Shown one piece after another: positions 56,875-64,000 of a stretch of DNA of 64,000 nucleotides. Below the pieces are notes generated by a model. The model saw only the letters and a list, made by a program, of their open reading frames with translations, did no database searches and was not told the origin of the DNA. Within the stretch, counting starts at the first letter, position 1; every line of letters starts with the position of its first letter. The stretch is from Roseovarius sp. TE539 (GTDB taxonomy: Bacteria > Pseudomonadota > Alphaproteobacteria > Rhodobacterales > Rhodobacteraceae): assembly GCF_003298505.1 (NCBI RefSeq), contig NZ_QNGB01000011.1, positions 1 through 64,000 on the forward strand, read 5' to 3'. Both the position numbers and the translations under genes were made by a program.

Positions 56875-57270
56875 TCAGCCGTTGGTCTTACCGTCCACGG
56901 TTTCGGCCAGCGCCTCGGCACGGGCGGCGATCTCGGCCAGCGTGTCGGTCACGTCGTCCGGGACCACCGGCACCTCGATCCGTTCCGGTTCCGGCGGCGG
57001 CGTGTCACGCAGTTGCTTGAGTTCAGCATCGCGCTCGGCCAGCTTGTCCTCGGCTTCCCGCAGCTTGTCCTGCAGCCCGGCCGTCTTGTCGGCGAGCATC
57101 AGCCCCGCCATCAGCAGCATCCGCGCCTCCGGAATACGCCCGATCTGCGAGGCGAGAACCGACGCCTCCTCGTCAAGCATCGCCGCCGCAGCGTGCAGAT
57201 AATGCTCCTCGCCTTCCTGGCAGGCCACTTCGAAACTGCGGCCTCCGATCTCGATCTCGATCTGCGGCAT
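56875..57270 (-). CDS. zapA: Cell division protein ZapA
   Basis: A 131-residue FtsZ-ring stabiliser. MPQIEIEIGGRSFEVACQEG begins the globular domain; HYLHAAAAMLDEEASVLASQ and MLLMAGLMLADKTAGLQDKL form the dimerising helix and coiled coil. The tail (PPPEPERIEVPVVPDDVTDT) is longer than in E. coli. Its start overlaps the upstream coiled-coil gene stop (TGATG), so they are coupled. Confidence 0.93.
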   Translation of the reverse strand: MPQIEIEIGGRSFEVACQEGEEHYLHAAAAMLDEEASVLASQIGRIPEARMLLMAGLMLADKTAGLQDKLREAEDKLAERDAELKQLRDTPPPEPERIEVPVVPDDVTDTLAEIAARAEALAETVDGKTNG

Positions 57271-57809
57271 CAGGAACCCTCCGCCTGCGATGTTTCCCCG
57301 GCATCCCCGAGAACACCATTCAATTCCGCAAGGACCGTGTCAGCTTCCGCCCGGTCCATCGCTTGCGCAGCGCGCAGCGCATCCAGCTCCGCCTCCATCG
57401 ACCGCTTGACCAGATCGGCATCAGCCAATCCGGCGGCATTGGCTTCTCGCAGGGCACGGTTGTTCTCGCGCAACTTGTCATTGGCCGCCCGCAGGGATTG
57501 AATCCGGGCATCAAGCTCCTTGAGCGTTTCCGGCGCGTTTATCGCGGCTTCCTCGGGTTTTGCAGGCGGGTCCGTATGGGCGGACGCCTCCTCGGCCTCA
57601 AGCAGTTTCGCACGCAGGTGCTTCACACGTTCCTCGAGCTGCGCATTGGCCAGCTTCTCGTCATCAAGCAGCTGCCTCAAATCCTCCGGGGCCGTTTCAT
57701 CCTCCTGAGTCGCGTTGTCCTCCGCGGCAACGACCATTCCGTCCAGACCCTGCCCGATCCGGTCAAGCGCGGCCATGATGCGCCGCTGCATCTCGTCGAT
57801 CTCGCTCAT
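57270..57809 (-). CDS. Coiled-coil protein encoded upstream of ZapA
   Basis: A 179-residue mostly helical protein. MSEIDEMQRRIMAALDRIGQ starts it; a central coiled coil runs from about residue 45 to 165 (LRQLLDDEKLANAQLEERVK, RIQSLRAANDKLRENNRALR). ATG at 57809 follows AAAGG; a longer ORF to 58049 is not supported. Linked to zapA by overlapping stop and start, it is probably a ZapB-like or ZapA-partner protein, but no sequence match to ZapB is claimed. Confidence 0.75.
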   Translation of the reverse strand: MSEIDEMQRRIMAALDRIGQGLDGMVVAAEDNATQEDETAPEDLRQLLDDEKLANAQLEERVKHLRAKLLEAEEASAHTDPPAKPEEAAINAPETLKELDARIQSLRAANDKLRENNRALREANAAGLADADLVKRSMEAELDALRAAQAMDRAEADTVLAELNGVLGDAGETSQAEGS

Positions 57810-58020
57810 CCGCCAACCTTTCTTCGTGTCGTTCTGGCGTCCCGTCGATCCACCCGTCGAATCGCCCGGAGCGCGGGTTGGTGTCAAGTGTAGCGAAAGG
57901 CAGGCAAAAATGCTTCCCCTCCGGCAAGATCGCGCCCGCGCGACGCGCGTGGCCGCTTGATCTTTGACCTGGTCCTGATATTGAGCGCCGTGATCATGCC
58001 AACCGAAGGAAGAGTTTTCC

Positions 58021-60036
58021 GTGGACATCGCATCCCTGCGCACCGCCAACCCCGATCACTGGGCCAAGGCCTGCGCCATCCGTGCCCTGACCCTCGATGC
58101 AGTGGACGCCGCCAATTCCGGCCACTCCGGGATGCCCATGGGCATGGCCGACGTCGCCACCGTGCTGTTCGAAAAACACATGAAGTTCGATGCGACCCGG
58201 CCCGGATGGCCGGATCGGGATCGTTTCATCCTGTCCGCCGGTCATGGGTCGATGCTGCTCTATTCGCTGCTTTACCTGACCGGTTACGAGGGAATGACCA
58301 TCGACCAGATCCGCGCCTTCCGGCAATGGGGGGCGATCACCGCCGGTCACCCTGAAAACTTCCTGCATGACGGGATCGAGACGACCACGGGACCGCTTGG
58401 CCAGGGCCTTGCCAATTCTGTCGGTTTCGCCATCGCCGAGGAAGCGCTGCGCGCCCGGTTCGGCCGCAAGCTGGTTGATCACCACACCTATGTCGTCGCT
58501 GGCGACGGCTGCCTGATGGAGGGCGTCAGCCAGGAGGCGATCACGCTTGCTGGCCGCCAGGGCCTCGGAAAACTGATCTTGTTCTGGGACAACAACAACA
58601 TCACCATCGACGGCGAGGTTGGCCTGGCCGACCGCACCGATCAGGTCCGGCGTTTTCGTGCCGCCAACTGGCAGGTTCTGGAAATAGACGGGCATGACCC
58701 AACTGCCATCGACGAGGCGATCAGCGCCGCAAAACGCTCCCGCAAACCCACGATGATCGCCTGCAAGACGCATATCGCCCTTGGTCATGCCGCGCAGGAC
58801 ACGTCGAAGGGGCATGGCGCCCTGACCGATGATGAACAGAACGCGGATGCCAAGGCCGCCTATGGCTGGACGGCCGGACCTTTCGACATTCCCGCCGACA
58901 TCAAGACGTCATGGGAAGAAACCGGCCTCCGCGGGCGCCCCGACAGGATGGAGTGGGAGGCACGTTTCAATGCCCTTTCCGATCGCCGCCGCGCCGAATT
59001 CACCCGCGTGCAGGATGGTGTTGCGCCGCGAAAGCTTTCGGCGCGCATCAAGGCCCTCAAGAAACAGATCAGCGCCGAAGCGCCAAAGGTCGCGACGCGC
59101 AAATCCTCCGAGATGGTGCTTGAAGTGGTCAACCCGGTAATGCCGGAAACAATCGGCGGCTCGGCGGACCTTTCGGGCTCGAACAATACCCGAACCGGCG
59201 ACATGACGGTTTTCGACGAGGGCAACCGCAAGGGCCGCTACATCCATTTCGGCATCCGCGAACACGGGATGGCCGCGGCCATGAATGGCATGGCCCTGCA
59301 TGGCGGGGTGAAGCCCTATGGCGGCACCTTCATGTGCTTTACCGATTACGCACGCCCGGCGATGCGTCTTGCGGCCCTCATGCGTGTGCCCACCATCTTC
59401 GTGATGACCCATGACAGCATCGGTCTTGGCGAGGATGGCCCCACGCACCAACCGGTAGAGCATCTGGCCATCAGTCGTGCCACCCCGAACACGCATGTAT
59501 TCCGGCCCTGCGACACAGTGGAAACCGCCGAGGCCTGGGAACTCGCGCTGACGTCCGGCGGCACGCCCTCGGTGCTGTCTTTGACGCGTCAGGGGGTGCG
59601 GACGCTCCGGACGGAGCACAAGAGCAAGAACCTCACCGCGCAAGGCGCGTATGTGCTGGCAGAGGCCGAGGGCAAGCGAAAGGCGATCCTGCTGGCAACC
59701 GGCTCGGAGGTCGAGGTCGCGATGGCCGCACGGGCGCTGCTTCAGGAAGACGGTATCGGCACGCGCGTCGTCTCGATGCCGTGCTGGGAACTATTTGCCG
59801 AACAGGATGAGGCGTATCGCAAGCGCGTCCTGCCGGCTGGCGCCGTGCGGGTCGGTGTCGAGGCCGCCGTCAGGCAAGGCTGGGACCGCTGGCTTTGCGG
59901 TGAACGCGGGCGGGCGGCCAAATCGGATTTCGTCGGCATGGACGGCTTCGGCGCCTCGGCACCCGCAGCAACGCTGTACGAGAAATTCGGTATCACGCCG
60001 GAAAACGTTGCCGGGAAGGTCCGCGCCTTGCTCTGA
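58021..60036 (+). CDS. tkt: Transketolase
   Basis: A 671-residue thiamine-diphosphate enzyme of the pentose phosphate and Calvin-type pathways. [18 protein letters not shown], the TPP motif [14 protein letters not shown] with [65 protein letters not shown] and [20 protein letters not shown] are all present. GTG start after GAAGGAAGAG. Divergent from the coiled-coil/zapA genes. Confidence 0.96.
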   Translation: MDIASLRTANPDHWAKACAIRALTLDAVDAANSGHSGMPMGMADVATVLFEKHMKFDATRPGWPDRDRFILSAGHGSMLLYSLLYLTGYEGMTIDQIRAFRQWGAITAGHPENFLHDGIETTTGPLGQGLANSVGFAIAEEALRARFGRKLVDHHTYVVAGDGCLMEGVSQEAITLAGRQGLGKLILFWDNNNITIDGEVGLADRTDQVRRFRAANWQVLEIDGHDPTAIDEAISAAKRSRKPTMIACKTHIALGHAAQDTSKGHGALTDDEQNADAKAAYGWTAGPFDIPADIKTSWEETGLRGRPDRMEWEARFNALSDRRRAEFTRVQDGVAPRKLSARIKALKKQISAEAPKVATRKSSEMVLEVVNPVMPETIGGSADLSGSNNTRTGDMTVFDEGNRKGRYIHFGIREHGMAAAMNGMALHGGVKPYGGTFMCFTDYARPAMRLAALMRVPTIFVMTHDSIGLGEDGPTHQPVEHLAISRATPNTHVFRPCDTVETAEAWELALTSGGTPSVLSLTRQGVRTLRTEHKSKNLTAQGAYVLAEAEGKRKAILLATGSEVEVAMAARALLQEDGIGTRVVSMPCWELFAEQDEAYRKRVLPAGAVRVGVEAAVRQGWDRWLCGERGRAAKSDFVGMDGFGASAPAATLYEKFGITPENVAGKVRALL

Positions 60037-60050
60037 GCCCGCGCGCGGGC
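60037..60050 (+). terminator. GC hairpin immediately after tkt
   Basis: gcccgcgcgcgggc is a perfect palindrome starting at the base after the tkt stop codon. It can fold as a five-base-pair stem with loop CGCG. There is no T-run, so it is a weak candidate, placed between convergent genes. Confidence 0.3.
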
Positions 60051-60134
60051 CACGCCCGGCGGGGCCCAACGGTCAACCTTGAGGCCGCGCCGGCCATCCA
60101 GTCGCGGTAACGGTCAGGGCTGTTGGTCTTGCTC

Positions 60135-61034
60135 TCAGATCAGCAGCCGGCGCGGATCGCTCATGAGGGCTGCGTACCGCACACAGAATCGCGCCGCATC
60201 GGCGCCGTTGATCACCCTGTGGTCATAACTCAGGTCCAGCGGCACCATCGGCACCGGCTGCCAGGCCTCTCCATCCCAGGTCGGCACGATTTCGGTGCGC
60301 GTGAGACCGAGGATCGCCACTTCGGGCGGGTTCACGATCGGGGTGAAGGCCGTGCCGCCGATACCTCCGAGATTGGATATGCTCATCGAGGCGCCGCCCA
60401 TCTCTTCGGGCCTGAGCTTGCGCGCTTGTGCGCGTCCGGCCAGATCTGCGATGTCCCGCGCGATGGCCCACAACCCCTTGCAGTCCGCGTCGCGGATCAC
60501 CGGCACCATCAAGCCGTGCCCGGTATCCACGGCGATCCCGACATGCACGTAATCCTTGACGATCAGGGTCGTTCCCGCGGGATCGAGAGACGCATTGAAA
60601 CGGGGAAAATCGCGCAGGCAACGGGCCAGCACGGCAACATGAAAGGCCAGAGCCGTCAGCTTCACGTCACGCGCCGCCGCTTCGGGCTTCAACGCGGCAC
60701 GGAACGCCTCGACCGCGCGCATGTCCGCCCGGTCGTGATGCGTGACCTGCGGAATCATCGTGTTGGCAGCCCCCAGGTTGGCGGCGGCAAGTTCGCCGAT
60801 CCGGCCCAACCGCTCTTCCCGTACGGGTCCGTATTGCGCGTGATCGACCCGCCAGAACCCGGCGGCGCCTGCGGTTGCTGACGCGGCGCCGGCGTCCGGG
60901 CCGCCCCCTGTAGCGGCCCGATCAACGTCTTCACGTCCAAGCGTTTCCCGCCCGGTATCCCGCGCCAACCGCTCCAGGTCCACACCCTTGTCACCGGCAT
61001 ATTTCTCGACCGACGGGCTTGCCTTGTAGCTCAT
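60135..61034 (-). CDS. 2-oxo-acid dehydrogenase E2 catalytic protein lacking a lipoyl domain
   Basis: A 299-residue protein with a peripheral-subunit-binding domain (SPSVEKYAGDKGVDLERLAR, to about residue 40) and a full acyltransferase domain: TMIPQVTHHDRADMRAVEAF, ISNLGGIGGTAFTPIVNPPE, and the active-site LSYDHRVINGADAARF. There is no N-terminal lipoyl domain, unlike ordinary E2 proteins of 400-500 residues. Start at 61034 follows AAGGGTGG. Lipoyl groups are probably supplied by the protein at 62491-63816, two genes upstream. Confidence 0.9.
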   Translation of the reverse strand: MSYKASPSVEKYAGDKGVDLERLARDTGRETLGREDVDRAATGGGPDAGAASATAGAAGFWRVDHAQYGPVREERLGRIGELAAANLGAANTMIPQVTHHDRADMRAVEAFRAALKPEAAARDVKLTALAFHVAVLARCLRDFPRFNASLDPAGTTLIVKDYVHVGIAVDTGHGLMVPVIRDADCKGLWAIARDIADLAGRAQARKLRPEEMGGASMSISNLGGIGGTAFTPIVNPPEVAILGLTRTEIVPTWDGEAWQPVPMVPLDLSYDHRVINGADAARFCVRYAALMSDPRRLLI

Positions 61035-61044
61035 GAGTCCACCC

Positions 61045-62475
61045 TTACCATTCCGCCGATATATACTGTGTTTCCATGAATTCGAGCATCCCTTCGTGGC
61101 CACCCTCACGGCCGAGCCCGGATTGCTTTGTCCCACCGAACGGCGCTGCCGGGTCGCTGACAAGTCCGCGGTTCAGGCCCACCATGCCGTAATCCAGACG
61201 TTCGCAAACCTGCAGCGCGCGCTTGAAGTTACCCGAGAAAACATAGGCGACGAGGCCGTATTCGGTGGCATTCGCGCGGCTGATCACCTCATCCTGTTCG
61301 GTAAAGGTCTGGATCGCGGCGACCGGACCGAAGATCTCGTCATGGACACATTCGGCGGTTTCCGGCACGTTCGACAGCACGGTCGGCGGGTAGAAGTACC
61401 CCTTGCCGGTTTGCAGTTCGCCGCCGCACTCGATCCTGGCCCCCTTCGACACCGCGTCGGCGACGAATTGCGCAACCTTGTCACGTGTTTCGGCATTGAC
61501 CAGCGGGCCGACATCCACCGAAGGATCAAGACCGTCTCCGACCTTGAGCGCCGCCATCGTCGTGGTCAGCCGGGCGGTGAACGCCTCCGCCACGTCCTTG
61601 TGCACGTAGATTCGGTTCGCCGCCGTGCAGGCCTCGCCCAGGTTGCGCATCTTGGCCAGCATCGTGCCGGTCACGGCCTGATCCAGATCGGCATCCTCGA
61701 ACACGATCAACGGGGCGTTTCCGCCCAGTTCCATCGCCGGCTTGAGGACCTGGTCGGACGCGGATTTCAAAAGCTTGCGGCCCACCCCGGTGGATCCGGT
61801 GAAGCTGACCACACGGACACGCGGATCATGCAGCATGTGATCGACCAGCGCGCCGGTGCGCCGCGACGGCAGCACATTCACCAGCCCCGGCGGAACCCCG
61901 GCCTCTTCCAGAAGCGGCATCAGCGCGAGCATGGTCAGCGGCGTTTCCGACGCGGGCTTGATGATCACGCCGCAGCCCGCGGCCAGCGCCGGGGCGATCT
62001 TGCGGGTGCCCATTGCAGCTGGGTAATTCCAGGGCGTCACCAGCACCGCCAACCCGGCCGGCTTGTGCTGCACGACAATGCGCGCGCCCGACGCGGGAGC
62101 ACGAGTGATCAGCCCGTCGGCGCGCACCGCTTCCTCCGCGAACCAACGAAAGAACTCGGCGGCATAGGTCGCCTCTCCCTTCGCATCAACGCCGGCCTTT
62201 CCGTTTTCCAGCGTGATGAGACGGGCGAAATCATCAAGACGTGCGGTCATCAGCTCCCACGCGCGGCGCAGCACCTCGGAGCGTTCCCGCGGGCTGCGCG
62301 CGGCCCAGTCGGCCATCGCCGCCTCGGCGGCACCGAGCGCCGCATCCGCATCGTCGGTCTCGGCCGAGGCGACCGAGGCCAGAACCTCCTCGGTGGCGGG
62401 GTTTACGACGTCGAAGCGGGCCTTTCCGGCCCCCTCGCGCCAGGTTCCGTCGATGTAAAGGTCGGTATGATCCAC
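61045..62475 (-). CDS. NAD(P)-dependent succinate-semialdehyde-type aldehyde dehydrogenase
   Basis: A 476-residue ALDH. LYIDGTWREGAGKARFDVVN opens the protein; TPWNYPAAMGTRKIAPALAA binds cofactor, SFTGSTGVGRKLLKSASDQV the ribose, KPAMELGGNAPLIVFEDADL has the catalytic Glu and GEACTAANRIYVHKDV the catalytic Cys. It groups by pattern with GabD/SSADH enzymes. It lies 10 bases before the short E2 gene and 15 after the lipoyl carrier gene, so it is part of that operon; it may oxidise an aldehyde whose acid or keto acid feeds the complex. Confidence 0.9.
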   Translation of the reverse strand: MDHTDLYIDGTWREGAGKARFDVVNPATEEVLASVASAETDDADAALGAAEAAMADWAARSPRERSEVLRRAWELMTARLDDFARLITLENGKAGVDAKGEATYAAEFFRWFAEEAVRADGLITRAPASGARIVVQHKPAGLAVLVTPWNYPAAMGTRKIAPALAAGCGVIIKPASETPLTMLALMPLLEEAGVPPGLVNVLPSRRTGALVDHMLHDPRVRVVSFTGSTGVGRKLLKSASDQVLKPAMELGGNAPLIVFEDADLDQAVTGTMLAKMRNLGEACTAANRIYVHKDVAEAFTARLTTTMAALKVGDGLDPSVDVGPLVNAETRDKVAQFVADAVSKGARIECGGELQTGKGYFYPPTVLSNVPETAECVHDEIFGPVAAIQTFTEQDEVISRANATEYGLVAYVFSGNFKRALQVCERLDYGMVGLNRGLVSDPAAPFGGTKQSGLGREGGHEGMLEFMETQYISAEW

Positions 62476-62490
62476 GTCGGGCCTCCGCTG

Positions 62491-63816
62491 TCAGAGAAGA
62501 TGCCGCAGCGGATCGGAAAGCCGCGCGGTGAAATCGGTGATGAATGCCAGCGCCTGATCCTCGTCAATCTGCGCGGCGGTGAAATCCAGCGTCACGATCA
62601 GGTCGTCGCCTTCGCGCCCCATCGTCACGGCGGGTGCCGAAGGCGTGGACAGGCGCATGCCGGTGATCGCGCTGTCCGAAAAATCCCGCAGGATCAGCGC
62701 AGGCCCGGTGGTTTCCTCGGCCTCCACCTGCTGCGTGAGACGGTGCAGATCCGGGTCGGCCAGCTTGCGGGCGGGGCTGGCCACACCGGTCAGCGCCACC
62801 GTCAGCGACGCATTGCCGGCGTCACGCGCGCGCCGCAGGGCGCCGCAGGCGAAGGCCGCCCAGAGAACCGGCACGGGCGGCGCCGTGGCCCCCTCGGCGC
62901 TGATCCATGCATGGAATTCCGCCCCCGGCGTGGCCGGGACGCGGGCCGTGATCTGCATCGGAAAGTCATCAGTACCGGGTGTGGCAGCACGGGTTTGGCC
63001 CATCCCGCGCAGTACCTCAAGATCCTTGACATGATAGGGTTGCGGGTGTCCCGCCTCGGCAAGCCGTGCCAGATCCAGCCCCTGTTCGGCCGCCAGGCGC
63101 CGCGCCTTGGGGGAGGCCAGGATGCGCCCGCCGGCTGTCGGCGCAACCGGCGCCGGACCGTCCTTCGGGACGGAAGACGGGGCCGGACGCGCCGGCTTGG
63201 CCGGGGCGGTTTCTGCCGGGGCCGCCCTTGCCTTGCGCTGTACGGGTGCCGCGGGTTTCTCCGCCGAAATGACGGCCACGGCCGCACCTACGGCCACCTC
63301 TTCGCCAGCCTCGGCCAGAAGTGCCGCAACATGGCCCGCGTGCCCGGCGGGAACCTCCACCGTGCTCTTGTCGGTCTCGACCTCGAAGAGCGGGTCATCG
63401 GCCGCAACCTGCGCGCCCGCCTCTACCAGCCAGGCCACGATCGTGCCACTGTCCTGCGACATGCCAAGGGCCGGCATGATCACCTCCCGGCCCTCCGGCA
63501 GCGCCGCATCATCGGGCGGATCGTTTGTCGCATCCGCGCCCGCACCGGCATTGTTGCCGGTCATTCCGCTGTCCTCCGGGGTGTCCGATATCATGGCAAC
63601 GGCGTTGCCCACCGGCACATCTTCGCCGGCGCCGGCGCGCACATCAGTCAGGTAGCCGTCATGCGCCGCCTCGACCTCCATCGTGGCCTTGTCCGTCTCG
63701 ACCTCAAAGAGCGCGTCACCGGACGCCACCGCCTCTCCCGGCTGCTTGAGCCAGCTGACGATCCTGCCCGTGTCCTGCGCCATGCCGAGGGCCGGCATGA
63801 TCACCTCATGCGGCAT
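62491..63816 (-). CDS. Two-lipoyl-domain E2-like carrier protein with a degenerate acyltransferase domain
   Basis: A 441-residue protein. It has two lipoyl domains with target lysines in FEVETDKATMEVEA and FEVETDKSTVEVPA (residues about 1-80 and 115-190), an Ala/Pro linker, and a peripheral-subunit-binding domain (RILASPKARRLAAEQGLDLA). The C-terminal part still aligns with the E2 catalytic domain, ending VTLDFTAAQIDEDQALAF, where active enzymes have DHRVxxG. The catalytic His is gone, so it probably carries the lipoyl groups while the 299-residue protein does catalysis. Confidence 0.85.
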   Translation of the reverse strand: MPHEVIMPALGMAQDTGRIVSWLKQPGEAVASGDALFEVETDKATMEVEAAHDGYLTDVRAGAGEDVPVGNAVAMISDTPEDSGMTGNNAGAGADATNDPPDDAALPEGREVIMPALGMSQDSGTIVAWLVEAGAQVAADDPLFEVETDKSTVEVPAGHAGHVAALLAEAGEEVAVGAAVAVISAEKPAAPVQRKARAAPAETAPAKPARPAPSSVPKDGPAPVAPTAGGRILASPKARRLAAEQGLDLARLAEAGHPQPYHVKDLEVLRGMGQTRAATPGTDDFPMQITARVPATPGAEFHAWISAEGATAPPVPVLWAAFACGALRRARDAGNASLTVALTGVASPARKLADPDLHRLTQQVEAEETTGPALILRDFSDSAITGMRLSTPSAPAVTMGREGDDLIVTLDFTAAQIDEDQALAFITDFTARLSDPLRHLL

Positions 63817-64000
63817 GGATCATCTCCCCCGCGCACAGCTTGCGCGCATTGTCGGCGACACCCTCGGCCGTGGGCACCGTGATGTCCTCGAGCGCCGGGC
63901 TGAAGGGCACGGGCACATCCATTGCCCCCATGCGCAGCACCGGTGCATCAAGGTGATAAAACGCCTTCTCATTGAGACGGCTGGCGATTTCGGCGGTGGT
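63806..64000 (-). CDS. 2-oxo-acid dehydrogenase E1 beta subunit (3' end only)
   Basis: The last 64 codons of a thiamine-dependent E1 beta subunit: TTAEIASRLNEKAFYHLDAP, then VLRMGAMDVPVPFSPALED, a classic E1-beta C-terminus. It overlaps the lipoyl carrier start by 11 bp, so E1 and E2 are coupled. The gene continues past the right edge. With the E2 proteins and the ALDH this is an acetoin-, branched-chain- or pyruvate-dehydrogenase-type complex; the substrate is not readable here. Confidence 0.85.
   Translation of the reverse strand, partial: TTAEIASRLNEKAFYHLDAPVLRMGAMDVPVPFSPALEDITVPTAEGVADNARKLCAGEMIHAA

Noticed and set aside
61033..63882. A 949-codon open frame on the plus strand
   Set aside because: Antisense to three clear genes (short E2, aldehyde dehydrogenase, lipoyl carrier); it is Arg/Gly/His-rich with no domain, a normal artefact of high-GC codon use.

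Overview
The window looks like chromosome from a high-GC marine-type alphaproteobacterium, most likely Rhodobacterales/Roseobacter. The reasons are the order ftsW-murG-murC-(DUF2484)-murB-ddl-ftsQ-ftsA-ftsZ-lpxC-bamD-recN, an FtsZ with a long C-terminal extension, small DUF2842 and DUF4864 proteins, FnrL-type boxes, and frequent GTG/TTG starts with strong Shine-Dalgarno sequences. No tRNA, rRNA or CRISPR was seen. All calls come from reading the sequence; no database search was run.

Region 1 (1-17.5 kb) is an accessory catabolic region. At the left edge a TRAP substrate-binding gene is cut off exactly where a TG...CA-type sequence, probably an insertion-sequence end, begins. It follows a flavin monooxygenase gene. 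Divergent from these are an acyl-CoA synthetase and a TetR regulator. The main feature is a tightly packed 11-gene leftward operon (16433 to 5021): metallo-beta-lactamase-fold hydrolase, FAD oxidase, LeuC-like and LeuD-like hydro-lyase subunits, isocitrate-lyase-family lyase, a complete Liv-type ABC importer and a tandem alpha/beta-hydrolase. It diverges from an IclR regulator, with a perfect 17-bp palindrome between them. I infer import and breakdown of an unidentified branched hydroxy or unsaturated di-acid or its lactone/ester, ending in hydration and C-C cleavage.

Region 2 (17.5-25 kb) holds small stress and redox genes: a zinc-ribbon protein, a universal stress protein behind an FNR-type box, an ABM monooxygenase, an outer-membrane beta-barrel candidate, a large beta-helix protein, two small c-type cytochromes behind a second FNR-type box, a YdcZ transporter and an Ldh_2 dehydrogenase.

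Region 3 (25-48.3 kb) is core genome: purA, secG, pyrG, recN, bamD, lpxC, and the division and cell-wall cluster from ftsZ back to ftsW. An APC permease and small membrane proteins lie between murC and murB. A peroxiredoxin-like gene, a BaiN-type flavoprotein and map follow.

Region 4 (48.3-64 kb) holds sfsA, a CinA-type protein, GNAT, a peroxidase-related protein, an OmpA-family protein, a sugar O-acetyltransferase and an unknown 90-residue protein behind a clear cobalamin riboswitch. Then come the pcrA/uvrD helicase, a nuclease-fold-like hypothetical behind CtrA-like boxes, a 6S RNA candidate next to zapA, and tkt. The right edge is a 2-oxo-acid dehydrogenase cluster in which the E2 component appears split into a lipoyl carrier and a separate catalytic protein, with a succinate-semialdehyde-type dehydrogenase between them.
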